A DNA stretch of 64,000 nucleotides, taken from assembly GCF_900103185.1 (NCBI RefSeq), contig NZ_FNJD01000018.1:1-64000 (forward strand). Reading direction: 5' to 3'. The notes under the pieces are model-generated. The model was given only the letters and a program-made list of their open reading frames with translations, searched no databases and was not told the origin of the DNA. This document shows positions 1-8,522 of the stretch, piece after piece; position 1 is the stretch's first letter, and the number at the start of each line of letters is the position of its first letter. The translations under genes and the position numbers were made by a program. This DNA comes from Sulfitobacter litoralis (GTDB lineage Bacteria > Pseudomonadota > Alphaproteobacteria > Rhodobacterales > Rhodobacteraceae).

Positions 1-254
1 AGGAAGTGATCCCGTTCTTTGCTTTTGATCCCGCCATCCGAAAGATCATCTACACCACCAACGAAATTGAAAGCTTGAACCGTGTAATCCGCAAATCGAT
101 TAAGACGCGGGGATCGTTCCCGACCGAAGACGCAGCCACGAAGCTGATCTACTTGGCGATCCGCAAGTTTGAGAAAGGCGGCCGAAATGTTCGAGAATGG
201 TTTGCGGCCCGCAATCATTTCGCCATAATGTTTGAGGATCGCTTCAATGCGTGA
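1..254 (+). mobile_element. IS256-type (mutator) transposase, C-terminal fragment
   Basis: The reading frame is open from the first base, so this is the tail of a transposase whose catalytic N-terminal part lies outside the window. The motif TTNEIESLNRVIRKSIKTRG followed by a basic, tryptophan-containing tail (NVREWFAARNHF) is the typical C-terminus of IS256-family DDE transposases, including the last catalytic glutamate region. The stop is followed by sequence that looks like the element's right end. Whether the element is intact cannot be judged from here. Confidence 0.85.
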
Positions 255-279
255 CTGTATCTAAAACCCGCATGGGCCA

Positions 280-310
280 GACCAGATACACAAAGTTCAT
301 GACACTCCCG
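280..310. repeat. Probable right terminal inverted repeat of the IS256-type element
   Basis: About 25 bp after the transposase stop lies AGATACACAAAGTTCATGAC followed by ACTCCCG. IS256-family elements often end in a similar GATACACAAA...TTCATGACACTC stretch, so this is the likely outer edge. The partner left repeat is outside the window, so the boundary and any target duplication cannot be checked here. Confidence 0.55.
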
Positions 311-396
311 TAATCAGCCGCAACCCCACCACAGATCGGAACATTCCACCGCGCCTTGCGTTTTCACCAAGAACCCAAATGGTGAAAGGACTTTCC

Positions 397-822
397 ATGA
401 TCAAGAAATCAGGCTCCGCAAAATGGACAGGCAACCTCAAAGAAGGCAAAGGTCACGTCTCTACCCAGACCGGCGTGATCAGTGACCAGCCCTACGGCTT
501 TAACACGCGCTTTGAGGGCAAAGACGGCACCAACCCCGAAGAGCTGATTGGCGCGGCCCATGCGTCCTGCTTTTCTATGGCCCTGTCGATGATCCTTGAA
601 GACTACGATCTGATCGCGGACAGCATCGAAACCAAAGCCACCGTATTTCTCGAACAAAAAGATGGCGGCTTTCACGTGCCGAAAATTCACCTTGATGTTG
701 AATGCGTGATCCCAGATGCCACGCAAGAGCAGTTCGAAGAGGCGACAAAAACCGCCAAAGAAAACTGCCCGATTTCCAAGCTGATGACCGCAGAGATCAC
801 GATGGACGCAAAACTGTCCTGA
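397..822 (+). CDS. osmC: OsmC family peroxiredoxin
   Basis: A 141-residue thiol peroxidase of the OsmC subfamily, which reduces organic hydroperoxides in the cytoplasm. The sequence keeps the family landmarks: GKGHVSTQTGV, QPYGFNTRFEG, GTNPEELIGAAHASCFSMAL with the peroxidatic Cys58, and ENCPISKLM with the resolving Cys124. Arg38 and Glu49 fit the positions that activate the cysteine. An in-frame ATG exists 18 bp upstream, but the start at 397 is preceded by a GAAAGGA ribosome site and gives the usual OsmC length. A GC-rich hairpin follows the stop. It stands alone, next to the insertion-sequence end. Confidence 0.95.
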   Translation: MIKKSGSAKWTGNLKEGKGHVSTQTGVISDQPYGFNTRFEGKDGTNPEELIGAAHASCFSMALSMILEDYDLIADSIETKATVFLEQKDGGFHVPKIHLDVECVIPDATQEQFEEATKTAKENCPISKLMTAEITMDAKLS

Positions 823-834
823 CCCTGCCCAAGG

Positions 835-860
835 AGGGCCGCGCTTGCCGCGGCCCTTGC
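835..860 (+). terminator. Probable terminator of osmC
   Basis: GGGCCGCG (836-843) and CGCGGCCC (849-856) form an 8-bp GC stem, extended by an A-T pair, with loop CTTGC, 12 bp after the osmC stop. The following tract is pyrimidine-rich (TTGCACTTCC...) rather than a clean T-run, so termination may be weak. Confidence 0.6.
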
Positions 861-934
861 ACTTCCCCCTTCACCCTTTTCTCAAATACTCATTCCACCC
901 TTGCACCCCGCGCCCCCCCGTCCATATTGGACAT

Positions 935-1618
935 ATGATCCGCATCCTCCCCATCGTCCTCGCCGTGCTCTTCGGGCTTGCCATGTACCGCTTTTCTGCG
1001 TGGCGCACCGCCAAGGAGCTTGACGAGAAATCGACCGAGCTTTTGGACCCTGCCCTGCGCGAAATGACATCGAAACTGGCCAGTGCCCTCGATCTGCCGC
1101 GGATCAAGGTCCATATCTACGAGGTGGCCCCCGTCAACGGTCTTGCAGCGCCGGATGGGCGGATCTTCATCACCCGCGGCTTTTACGATAAATTCAGGTC
1201 CGGTGCTGTCACTGCCGAGGAACTTGCCAGCGTGATCGCGCACGAGCTGGGCCATGTGGCCTTGGGCCATTCCCGGCGACGGATGATTGATTTTTCCGGC
1301 CAGAATGCCATGCGTGCAGCACTTGGCATGATTTTGGGGCGCATTATCCCGGGTGTCGGCGTCTGGATCGCCAACATGCTTGCGAGTTTGCTGGCAGCAC
1401 GGCTATCGCGCGGTGATGAATACGAGGCGGATGCTTATGCCGCCGCTCTTTTGACCAAAGCAGGCATCGGCATCGCGCCGCAAATCTCTTTGTTCAAAAA
1501 GCTTGAAGCGTTAACACAAAGTAACCACGGGACGTCGCCCGCATGGTTGCTTAGCCATCCTAAAACGGCGGACCGGATCAGTGCGTTGACTGCGTTGAAA
1601 TCCGCGTGGGACCGCTAA
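935..1618 (+). CDS. M48 family zinc metalloprotease
   Basis: A 227-residue membrane-anchored peptidase of the HtpX/Ste24 (M48) clan. One N-terminal hydrophobic segment (residues 3-19) precedes the catalytic domain. The zinc site is visible as HELGH at 103-107 with the third ligand Glu164 in DEYEADAYAA. A second hydrophobic stretch at about 136-155 lies between them. The C-terminal SHPKTADRI motif is typical of short M48 proteases that resemble the peptidase part of BepA or LoiP. The ATG at 935 is preferred; the frame extends 30 codons upstream, but that part is proline-rich and unlike protein. It overlaps the convergent PIN gene by 4 bp. Confidence 0.85.
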   Translation: MIRILPIVLAVLFGLAMYRFSAWRTAKELDEKSTELLDPALREMTSKLASALDLPRIKVHIYEVAPVNGLAAPDGRIFITRGFYDKFRSGAVTAEELASVIAHELGHVALGHSRRRMIDFSGQNAMRAALGMILGRIIPGVGVWIANMLASLLAARLSRGDEYEADAYAAALLTKAGIGIAPQISLFKKLEALTQSNHGTSPAWLLSHPKTADRISALTALKSAWDR

Positions 1619-2160
1619 CCGAGCGCTTTGGCAAGCCGCGGCAAACGCGCTTTTTTCAGCAGCGGACGCATTTCCCATGGCTGCCCCGACAGGCGGCGCG
1701 CTTCTTCCAGAACAGAACCGGCAACCTGTTGAATTAGCTCCGGCTGGGCCAGCCAGACACCGTGCAGATAGCTATCGGGATCCACCCGTGCCAAGCCTTC
1801 TTCGGCCAGAGTGCCACGGGGAAAATCCTTGGCATTCAGCGTCATGATGATATCGGCATGGCCGGTGATCGCGGCGGCCAGCACGTGTATGTCGTTTTCG
1901 TCCGGCAGGTACAACCGTGCCGCCAGACCGGGGCTTGGGGGCACTTCTGCCTTGGGCCAGGCGGCGCGCAGCACCGCGATCTCAGCGCGGGCCTGCGCCT
2001 CGCCCTCGGGGCCAAGCTTGATCGCGGCGCGCGCCCATTCCTCCAACAGGCGCGCTGACCATAGCGGTTCAAATACCCCCGCCCGCGCCGCACCCATCAC
2101 CATTTCACGCATCACGGTGGGATAGAGGACGCAGGCGTCGATCAGGATGCGCAGCGTCAC
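1615..2160 (-). CDS. PIN domain protein
   Basis: 181 residues, beginning with the classic PIN strand ILIDACVLYP (Asp8) and containing the acidic cluster DENDIHVLAAA and the NAKDFP motif, which together form the metal-dependent RNase site of VapC-like proteins. The GTG start overlaps the stop of the upstream methyltransferase gene (GTGA at 2160-2157), so translation is probably coupled to it. No antitoxin-like small gene is adjacent. The family is shared by toxins and housekeeping RNases; the absence of an antitoxin and the coupling to an rRNA-modification gene argue against a classical toxin module. Its target is unknown. Confidence 0.75.
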   Translation of the reverse strand: MTLRILIDACVLYPTVMREMVMGAARAGVFEPLWSARLLEEWARAAIKLGPEGEAQARAEIAVLRAAWPKAEVPPSPGLAARLYLPDENDIHVLAAAITGHADIIMTLNAKDFPRGTLAEEGLARVDPDSYLHGVWLAQPELIQQVAGSVLEEARRLSGQPWEMRPLLKKARLPRLAKALG

Positions 2161-3386
2161 GACAGACGGAAGAACAGTGACTTTAGGTATCCCGTTTCGG
2201 CCAGTTGTGGCAACTGCGGGTGGTCCGGACCGGCGAAACCGGTGTGCAGCAACGCCGCTCGACGTCCTGCACGTCCAATGCCGCGCACGGACGCAGTGCG
2301 GAACTGCGTCAGATCGGCCGCGTGCGAACAGGAACACAGTCCCAGCACACCATTCTCTGCGACCAGCTGCGCTGCCAAACGGGCAACACGTTCATAGGCA
2401 CGCAGCCCTGCTTCAAGCGCAGGCTTGCCGGGGGCAAATGCGGGCGGGTCACAGATCACGACATCAAACTCTTCGCCCTCGGCACGCAGGGCAGTCAGTA
2501 TATCAAACGCATCCCCCTGCCGCGTCGCAAAACGGTCCGATACGCCCATGGCATCGGCACCCTGCTGGGCCAGTTCCAACGCCGGAGCAGACCCATCGAC
2601 CGCAACCGCAGAGGATGCGCCATTTGCCAGCGCTGCCAGAGAGAACCCACCGACATGCGCAAACACATCCAGCACGCGTTTGCCCTTGGACAGGTTGGCC
2701 GCAAAGGCGTGGTTGGGGCGTTGATCGTAGAACAGTCCGGTTTTCTGGCCGCCTGTAAGGTCTGCCATATAGGTCGCGCCGTTCATCGGCACCGGCACTG
2801 CCGCGCCAGGCGCGTCGCCATGAAGCACACCGCTGACGTCATCCAGCCCTTCAAGGCTGCGCGTCCGGCCCGCTGCGTTCTTCAACACGTGGCGCACACC
2901 GGTTTGTGCGACCAGCGCCGCGGTCAGCGCGTCGATATGGACGTCGGCCCATGCGGCATTCGCCTGGATAACAGCCGTATCGCCAAAGCGATCGATCACG
3001 ACACCGGGTAGCCCGTCGGCTTCGGCGTGGATCAAACGGTAAAACGGCGCGTCATACATTTGGTCACGCAATTGTACGGCGCGCTTGATATGGGCCTCGA
3101 ACCAGCTCTGGTTCACCACCGCTTCGGAATTCTGGTCCAGCATCCGGCAGAAGATCTTGGAGGCCGGGTTCACCGCGACCACCCCCATCACCTGACGCGC
3201 ACTGTCTTCCAGCAGCGCGAGGCTGCCAGGGGTCAACGCTTTGGTGCGGCGGTCGGTGACCATTTCATTGGCATAAACCCAAGGAAACCCGTGCCGAATG
3301 GCGCGGGCATTCGCCTTGGGCAGCAGGCGCACCACAGGCAAATCGGAAGGGTCGGTCGAAGCGGGAGGGGAAAGGGGCGTTGTCAT
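2157..3386 (-). CDS. Class I SAM-dependent rRNA methyltransferase, RlmI-like
   Basis: About 409 residues. An N-terminal PUA-type RNA-binding region (PKANARAIRHGFPWVYANEM) is followed by a connecting domain with GLPGVVIDRFGD and a Rossmann methyltransferase domain. The SAM-binding loop is VLDVFAHVGGFSLAA, the next acidic residue lies in AVAVDGSAPAL, and the catalytic stretch is VVICDPPAFAPGK followed by LCSCSH. This layout matches RlmI, which makes 5-methylcytosine in 23S rRNA. The exact target nucleotide in this organism is inferred only from family. The start at 3386 has GGGGGC just upstream; an in-frame ATG lies 8 codons earlier. The PIN gene follows with a 4-bp overlap. Confidence 0.85.
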   Translation of the reverse strand: MTTPLSPPASTDPSDLPVVRLLPKANARAIRHGFPWVYANEMVTDRRTKALTPGSLALLEDSARQVMGVVAVNPASKIFCRMLDQNSEAVVNQSWFEAHIKRAVQLRDQMYDAPFYRLIHAEADGLPGVVIDRFGDTAVIQANAAWADVHIDALTAALVAQTGVRHVLKNAAGRTRSLEGLDDVSGVLHGDAPGAAVPVPMNGATYMADLTGGQKTGLFYDQRPNHAFAANLSKGKRVLDVFAHVGGFSLAALANGASSAVAVDGSAPALELAQQGADAMGVSDRFATRQGDAFDILTALRAEGEEFDVVICDPPAFAPGKPALEAGLRAYERVARLAAQLVAENGVLGLCSCSHAADLTQFRTASVRGIGRAGRRAALLHTGFAGPDHPQLPQLAETGYLKSLFFRLS

Positions 3387-3443
3387 ACCGCCCCCATTAG
3401 TCGGTTCCACGCGTTTGGGGAAGCGCAGACTTCACCGTCACGC

Positions 3444-4073
3444 TTAATAGGCGGCAAGTTTCGTGCGTTTGTAGCTGCCCGGTGTCGACAGCTGTTGTTC
3501 GATCGCGCGGGCAAGATCGTGGATCAGCACTGCGTTATCTGGCTGCGCTTCGGCAACGGGCGGAGCAAAACTGTTGAGTTCGACCGCGACCTGACGGGGC
3601 TCTGCCAGTGTCTTGCCGTTGCGCGCGTCCACTACGGTCAGAATGAACTCGGCCGATGGTACGGCTGTCGCAGACCCTGCAGCGGGATTGTGAAAGCGCA
3701 GGACCTCTACCTCGAGCGTCGCTGGAACGGGTCCATAGGCGGTGACGGCACCCTGTTGGATTGCGGCCTCAAAGATAGCACGCACCTGATCGCGGTGATC
3801 GGCGTTGGCTGCGTCATGCCAGATGATGTCCGCCGATTGCAGCAAGTTGGTTTCTTGGGCGACACGAAGATGATTGGGCAAAAAGACATTGGTTTGCTGG
3901 ATATGAACAGCATCCAACAGCGTATCGGGCTGGTAAGAATTAAGGTTATCCAGCAAAGACATACGGGACGAGGATGTATCATACATCGCATTCCGGCTGG
4001 CAATATCCGCCGGTGCACAACCGGACACGGCAGCGGCAAAGGCCAAAGCGATCAACAGGTTTTGATGTTTCAT
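3444..4073 (-). CDS. Uncharacterised outer-envelope lipoprotein
   Basis: A 209-residue protein with a clear lipoprotein signal: MKHQNLLIALAFAAAVSGCAP, where Cys19 of the VSGC lipobox would be lipidated. The mature part is mixed alpha/beta with no motif I recognise; it contains TLEVEVLRFHNP and EFILTVVDARNGKTLAEPR, a strand pattern seen in small envelope lipoproteins. There is no aspartate at position +2 after the cysteine (Ala), so outer-membrane sorting is plausible. The upstream in-frame extension of 21 codons was rejected because the ATG at 4073 begins the signal peptide. No function is assigned. Confidence 0.75.
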   Translation of the reverse strand: MKHQNLLIALAFAAAVSGCAPADIASRNAMYDTSSSRMSLLDNLNSYQPDTLLDAVHIQQTNVFLPNHLRVAQETNLLQSADIIWHDAANADHRDQVRAIFEAAIQQGAVTAYGPVPATLEVEVLRFHNPAAGSATAVPSAEFILTVVDARNGKTLAEPRQVAVELNSFAPPVAEAQPDNAVLIHDLARAIEQQLSTPGSYKRTKLAAY

Positions 4074-4221
4074 ATTCCCCTCCAAAAGCTGCCGGTGAAT
4101 AGGACTGTGCAGCGTTGATATTGTAATGCCGTCCAATTAAGGCGGGAATGGGGCGAGAATGTTCAGAACTTAAGGCAACATTTGGGTATTTCGGCACGTT
4201 TACGTCTTATTGTAGCGTTAT

Positions 4222-4494
4222 TTAGCTTCGAGGGCGTGTTTTCCACCCGCCACGCCGTCGGGGCGTGGCCATACCGATCAACCCCTCCTGCATTACACCT
4301 GTCATCGGATGGTCCCTATTTTCCGGTGCAACCTGATCCAGCAACGCGCGTAAGGCAGCCTTGGTATCTGCCTCCATCGGCAAGCTCAGGGCCCAATCCA
4401 GGAAGATCGACCGGCACTCTGGCGGCGAGATATCCGGTATGCGGTAGGATTCATAGATCAACCCCTTAGGGTCGTTCAGATCACCTTTGGTCAT
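4222..4494 (-). CDS. Small conserved protein coupled to glnE
   Basis: A 90-residue soluble protein. Its start overlaps the glnE stop in an ATGA (4494-4491), so it is translated as the second gene of a glnE operon. It has SPPECRSIFLDWALSLP in the middle, an acidic helix (EADTKAALRALLDQ) and a basic C-terminal tail (TPRRRGGWKTRPRS). I do not recognise a domain. The tight coupling suggests co-production with the glutamine synthetase adenylyltransferase, but no role can be inferred from sequence. Confidence 0.7.
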   Translation of the reverse strand: MTKGDLNDPKGLIYESYRIPDISPPECRSIFLDWALSLPMEADTKAALRALLDQVAPENRDHPMTGVMQEGLIGMATPRRRGGWKTRPRS

Positions 4495-7304
4495 GACTGT
4501 CCCCTGTCGGCCTTATCAACGTAATCGGCCAATGCCTCGCCAATGATCGCCGCGGCCTGCGCATAGCTCCGAGTCAAATGGTCGTGCAGTTCTTTCGGTG
4601 TCTCGACCTCATGCGTGCGACACAAGAACCGCAAGCCCGCCTGCCCCAAAGACTCCTCGCGCAGAACCGATGGTGACAGCAACCGCGTCGCGGCCTGCAA
4701 AGCCCAGCACGTGCGATAGACCTTGCGCAACACCTCTGCCTGATCGACACTGACGATCTTTTGCTGTTCCGCATGCGCAATGCCGCTGGCGATATCGCGC
4801 GCCGTCGTCCCCGCCAGCAATGCACCCGCCTGCGCCAACAGCTCGATATCCTGCAAGCGCCCCGGCCCGTTTTTGGCGTCCCAAATGCCGCCCGCAGCCT
4901 TGGCTGTGGCAAGACGCGCGCGCATGGCGGCGACCTCGTGCAAGGTATCGGCGCGGTCGCGCGGGCGTGCGAGCACCTTGTTACACAGCCCCGACACCTC
5001 CTGCATCAGGTCATCGGGGCCTGCCACACATTCGGCTCGGGTCAGCGCGAGATGCTCCCAGACCCAAGCCTGCCCCATCTGGTAACTTTCAAAGCTTGCA
5101 AGACTGGTCGCTACCGGGCCTTGCGTGCCGGAGGGGCGCAAACGCATGTCCACCTCGTAAAGCTTGCCTTGGGCCATGGGGGCGGTCATCGCAGTAATCA
5201 TCGCTTGGGTCAGGCGTGCGTAATACAGCCGCGAGGCAAGCGGCCGCTTTCCGTCAGAGCTTTCGACATCGGCGGAATCGTAGACGACAATCATATCAAG
5301 ATCAGAGGCCGCGGTCAGGCGGCGCGCACCAAGCGATCCCATCCCCACCAATACAGCGCCGCGTCCCGGTGGCGGCCCATGACGCCGCGAAAACTCGTCA
5401 ATCACCACGGGCCATAGCCCGCGCAAAACAGCCCGCGCGAGATCGGCATATTGTGCGCCCACCGTCGCGGCATCAAGCAACCCGCGCAGGTGATGCACAC
5501 CGATCCGAAAGTGCCATTCCTTTGCCCATCGACGGCAGGTATCAAGCCGCGCTTCGTAGTCCTCTTCGGCCTCCAACGCTTCTGTCAGACTCTCGAGCAA
5601 CCCATCTTCACCGGGCCAATCGCTAAAGAAATCGCCGCCGATCACGGCATCGAACACTGACGCATTGCGCGATAGATAAGCCGCCAAGGCGGGCGATGCA
5701 CTAACGATATCTACAAGTAAATCAGACAGTTGCGGGTTGATCTTCAACAAAGAGAACAACTGAACGCCCGCGGGCAGCCCTCCCAGAAATCCATCAAAGG
5801 CCAAAAGCGCCTCGTCCGGCTTGGTGGCCCGTGCCAGCCGCGCCAGTAGGCCGGGCTTGAGCTCTGCAAACAGCTCTGCCCCGCGGGCGCTACGCAAAGC
5901 GGGATAACTAAGCCAACGATCAACAATGGCGGCGTCAAAGACATGTTCGTCAGGGGCGGCAGCCGGTGTAGGGCTTGAGGTCGAGCCCGCAAAGAACCCT
6001 TCGGTCAGCTGGTGGACCTCTTCCAGTCGCCGTTCAAGATCGCTGCGCAAGGCCGGCAGATCCATGTCCATCATCGCGGCCAAACGGTCAAAGCCTTCAT
6101 CGGACTGTGGCAGCGTGTGTGTTTGCGCGTCGCGGATCATCTGTACCCGGTGCTCGACGGTGCGATGTGCGCGGTAATGGTCGCAAAGGGTTTCGGCCGC
6201 GTCTGCGGGAATCCATTCCTTATCGGCCAACACAGCCATGCCTTCGCAGGTGCCGCGCACCCGCAAGTCAGGGTCGCGCCCACCCGCAATCAACTGGCGG
6301 GTCTGGGTAAAGAACTCGATCTCGCGGATGCCGCCGCGCCCGAGCTTCATATTGTGGCCTGACAGCGAAACCTTGCCCCCCAGCCCTTTGTGTTCGCGAA
6401 TGGCAAGCCGCATGTCATGCGCATCCTGTATAGCGGCAAAGTCCAGATGCTTGCGCCAGACAAAGGGGCGCAGGACCGACAGAAACTGATCCCCCGCCGC
6501 CAGATCCCCGGCCGCGGGTCGCGCCTTGATATAGGCTGCGCGTTCCCACGTCCGGCCTAGACTTTCATAGTATCTCTCGGCGGCTTCCATCGCCATGCAG
6601 ACCGGCGTGACACCGGAATCGGGCCGCAAGCGCAGGTCGGTGCGAAAAACATACCCCTCGCCCGTGAGATCGTTGAGCATTCCGCTCATGGCGCGGGTGG
6701 CGCGCACAAATGCGGTGCGTGCGTCGTGGAAATCAGTCGGATCAAAACGGGTCTCGTCAAACAGGCAGATCAGATCGATGTCAGAGGAGTAGTTCAGCTC
6801 GCGTGCGCCCATCTTGCCCATGGCAAGCACGACCATCCCCGCGCCGGTATTGGCGTCCTCTTCGGTCATGCCGGGCAGTTTGCCGCGTTTGACCTGCGCC
6901 TTCAGCCCTGCCGTCAGCGCGGCTTGCGTCGCGGCATCGGCGAAATCCGTCAATGCACCGGTCACGTCCTCCAGCGACCACGCGCCTGCCAGATCGGCCA
7001 GCCCCGTCATCAACGCCACACGCCGCTTGCCCTGACGCAGGTGGTTGGCAAGCTGGTCGGGGGCCACATCGCCTGCGCCGTCAATCACCCGTTGGACTGC
7101 TGCAGCGGGATCGTCGAACGCCTTGCGACACCAGTCGGTTTCCTTTTGCATCAACGCTAACAGGTATGGCGACGTCGACCCTGCACCCGCAACAAGAGCT
7201 GAAATCTCGGGGGGCGCATCAGGAAACAACGCGCGCGCATCCTGCGCCTGATCGGTCGTAAAAATGCGGGGACAGCGGGTGATCTGACGGGCAAGTGTTC
7301 TCAT
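4491..7304 (-). CDS. glnE: Bifunctional glutamine synthetase adenylyltransferase/deadenylase
   Basis: A 937-residue GlnE, the enzyme that adenylylates glutamine synthetase when nitrogen is plentiful and removes AMP when it is scarce, responding to PII. Two nucleotidyltransferase domains are present. The N-terminal one contains MGKMGARELNYSSDIDLICLFD (deadenylase) and the C-terminal one contains GMGSLGARRLTAASDLDMIVVYD (adenylylase), both with the G...DxD signature. Each is followed by a helical PII-response region. Length is normal for the family. Its stop overlaps the start of a small downstream gene. Upstream lies a 225-bp intergenic region shared with a divergent DUF2852-like gene. Confidence 0.96.
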   Translation of the reverse strand: MRTLARQITRCPRIFTTDQAQDARALFPDAPPEISALVAGAGSTSPYLLALMQKETDWCRKAFDDPAAAVQRVIDGAGDVAPDQLANHLRQGKRRVALMTGLADLAGAWSLEDVTGALTDFADAATQAALTAGLKAQVKRGKLPGMTEEDANTGAGMVVLAMGKMGARELNYSSDIDLICLFDETRFDPTDFHDARTAFVRATRAMSGMLNDLTGEGYVFRTDLRLRPDSGVTPVCMAMEAAERYYESLGRTWERAAYIKARPAAGDLAAGDQFLSVLRPFVWRKHLDFAAIQDAHDMRLAIREHKGLGGKVSLSGHNMKLGRGGIREIEFFTQTRQLIAGGRDPDLRVRGTCEGMAVLADKEWIPADAAETLCDHYRAHRTVEHRVQMIRDAQTHTLPQSDEGFDRLAAMMDMDLPALRSDLERRLEEVHQLTEGFFAGSTSSPTPAAAPDEHVFDAAIVDRWLSYPALRSARGAELFAELKPGLLARLARATKPDEALLAFDGFLGGLPAGVQLFSLLKINPQLSDLLVDIVSASPALAAYLSRNASVFDAVIGGDFFSDWPGEDGLLESLTEALEAEEDYEARLDTCRRWAKEWHFRIGVHHLRGLLDAATVGAQYADLARAVLRGLWPVVIDEFSRRHGPPPGRGAVLVGMGSLGARRLTAASDLDMIVVYDSADVESSDGKRPLASRLYYARLTQAMITAMTAPMAQGKLYEVDMRLRPSGTQGPVATSLASFESYQMGQAWVWEHLALTRAECVAGPDDLMQEVSGLCNKVLARPRDRADTLHEVAAMRARLATAKAAGGIWDAKNGPGRLQDIELLAQAGALLAGTTARDIASGIAHAEQQKIVSVDQAEVLRKVYRTCWALQAATRLLSPSVLREESLGQAGLRFLCRTHEVETPKELHDHLTRSYAQAAAIIGEALADYVDKADRGQS

Positions 7305-7389
7305 ATGCCCAGCATTCGCTGGTTACTGGGGCTTCGTCAATGGGCGGAAAGACAGTGCTAAGCCCCAACAAACGCGGCCAAAACCAAAT

Positions 7390-7410
7390 AATGTAAAAAA
7401 CATTTACATT
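7390..7410. promoter_or_regulatory. Palindromic operator candidate, copy 1
   Basis: A perfect inverted repeat, AATGTAAA-N5-TTTACATT, 21 bp long. It lies in the glnE/DUF2852 intergenic region, 122 bp before the downstream ATG. A second copy with one mismatch follows at 7449-7469, centre to centre 59 bp. The symmetry suits a dimeric repressor such as a TetR-type protein; the regulator is unknown. Confidence 0.6.
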
Positions 7411-7448
7411 AAACCTTGCAAAGCAGGTCTAGCATGCCGATCTATTGT

Positions 7449-7469
7449 AATGTGAAAGGCATTTACATT
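7449..7469. promoter_or_regulatory. Palindromic operator candidate, copy 2
   Basis: AATGTGAA-N5-TTTACATT, identical in length and spacer to the copy at 7390 with one mismatch in the left arm. The right half CATTTACATT is an exact 10-bp direct repeat of copy 1. It ends 62 bp before the DUF2852-like start, a position suited to blocking transcription. Confidence 0.6.
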
Positions 7470-7531
7470 GCCCACCACCGCACCGGCCCGCAGCGTTCAG
7501 GGCCACCACACTCTGACCGAAAGGGAACTTG

Positions 7532-7939
7532 ATGACACAGAGCTATGCACCCTCGTACGCCGCACAACGCAGTTGGCTGGGCCGTGCCGAGGATTTTCTT
7601 GACGACAAGGGCAAAGGGGCGTGGATCGCCGCCATGGTTGTCGGCTTTATCGCATTCTGGCCGCTTGGCCTCGCCGTTCTTGCGTATATGATCTGGAGCA
7701 AACGCATGTTTAAATCTATGTCTTGCAGCAAACGTGCCCGCCGTGGCGTTGTCACCGGACGTTCTACTGGAAACGCCGCATTTGACGCCTATAAGGCCGA
7801 TACGCTTGCCCGTCTGGAGGAAGAGCAAACCAACTTTGAAGCCTTCCTGACCCGCCTGCGCGACGCCAAGGACAAGGCCGAGTTCGACCAGTTCATGGCC
7901 GAACGGTCGACCGATGAAGATGATGCGCAAAAGGCCTAA
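7532..7939 (+). CDS. DUF2852-like membrane-associated protein
   Basis: A 135-residue protein resembling the DUF2852 family of alphaproteobacteria. It has one strong membrane segment (residues about 29-51, AAMVVGFIAFWPLGLAVLAY), then a basic linker and a charged, probably coiled-coil C-terminal half rich in Glu, Lys and Arg (ARLEEEQTNFEAFLTRLRDA). AAGGGA lies just before the ATG at 7532; a TTG codon directly upstream is a less likely start. The twin palindromes upstream and the RDD gene 67 bp downstream suggest a small regulated envelope operon. Biochemical role unknown. Confidence 0.8.
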   Translation: MTQSYAPSYAAQRSWLGRAEDFLDDKGKGAWIAAMVVGFIAFWPLGLAVLAYMIWSKRMFKSMSCSKRARRGVVTGRSTGNAAFDAYKADTLARLEEEQTNFEAFLTRLRDAKDKAEFDQFMAERSTDEDDAQKA

Positions 7940-8006
7940 GGCTTTGCGCAAAGACAACCGTGCCCTCCGCCATGGCGGGGGGACACCCATTCTTGAGGGA
8001 CGAAAC

Positions 8007-8456
8007 ATGATGACCCCCACCACCCCTGATCCATTCGACCAGCCAGAATTCTATAGCGGTATCCCGACCAAACGGTTCATGGCGTGGGTTGTTGATGCTT
8101 TGTTGGTGCTGATTGCCAGCGTGCTAATCGTGCCGTTCACCGCCTTTATCGGGTTGTTTCTATTCCCGTTGTTGATGCTAATCGTGGGCTTTACCTACCG
8201 TGTTGCGACGCTTGCCAGCGGGTCGGCCACATGGGGGATGCGCCTGTTCGGCATGGAACTGCGCACCGCACGCGATGAACCGCTTGATCTGGCGTCGGCC
8301 TTTTTGCACACGGCAGGCTATAGCGTAAGCGTTGCCATGATGCCGTTGCAGGTGATTTCGATCATCCTCATCTGTTCCACCTCGCGCCACCAGAGCCTGA
8401 CGGATGTGATCCTCGGCACGGTCCCGCTGAATCGTCGTGCCGAAAGCGTGAACTGA
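8007..8456 (+). CDS. RDD family integral membrane protein
   Basis: A 149-residue protein with the RDD signature near its N-terminus (TKRFMAWVVDALLVLIAS, here K-R...D) and three hydrophobic segments at roughly 30-52, 53-70 and 105-130. The loop after segment two carries GSATWGMRLFGMELR, typical of RDD proteins, and the tail has RHQSLTDVILGT. RDD proteins are proposed small transporters or envelope factors; no substrate can be inferred. A GAGGGA ribosome site precedes the ATG at 8007. It follows the DUF2852-like gene on the same strand. Confidence 0.85.
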   Translation: MMTPTTPDPFDQPEFYSGIPTKRFMAWVVDALLVLIASVLIVPFTAFIGLFLFPLLMLIVGFTYRVATLASGSATWGMRLFGMELRTARDEPLDLASAFLHTAGYSVSVAMMPLQVISIILICSTSRHQSLTDVILGTVPLNRRAESVN

Positions 8457-8522
8457 CCCAAACTTGTACTTGGCGCGGTTTGGTCCAGTTGTTAGGATTT
8501 CGCGGAACAACAACGGATTTTC

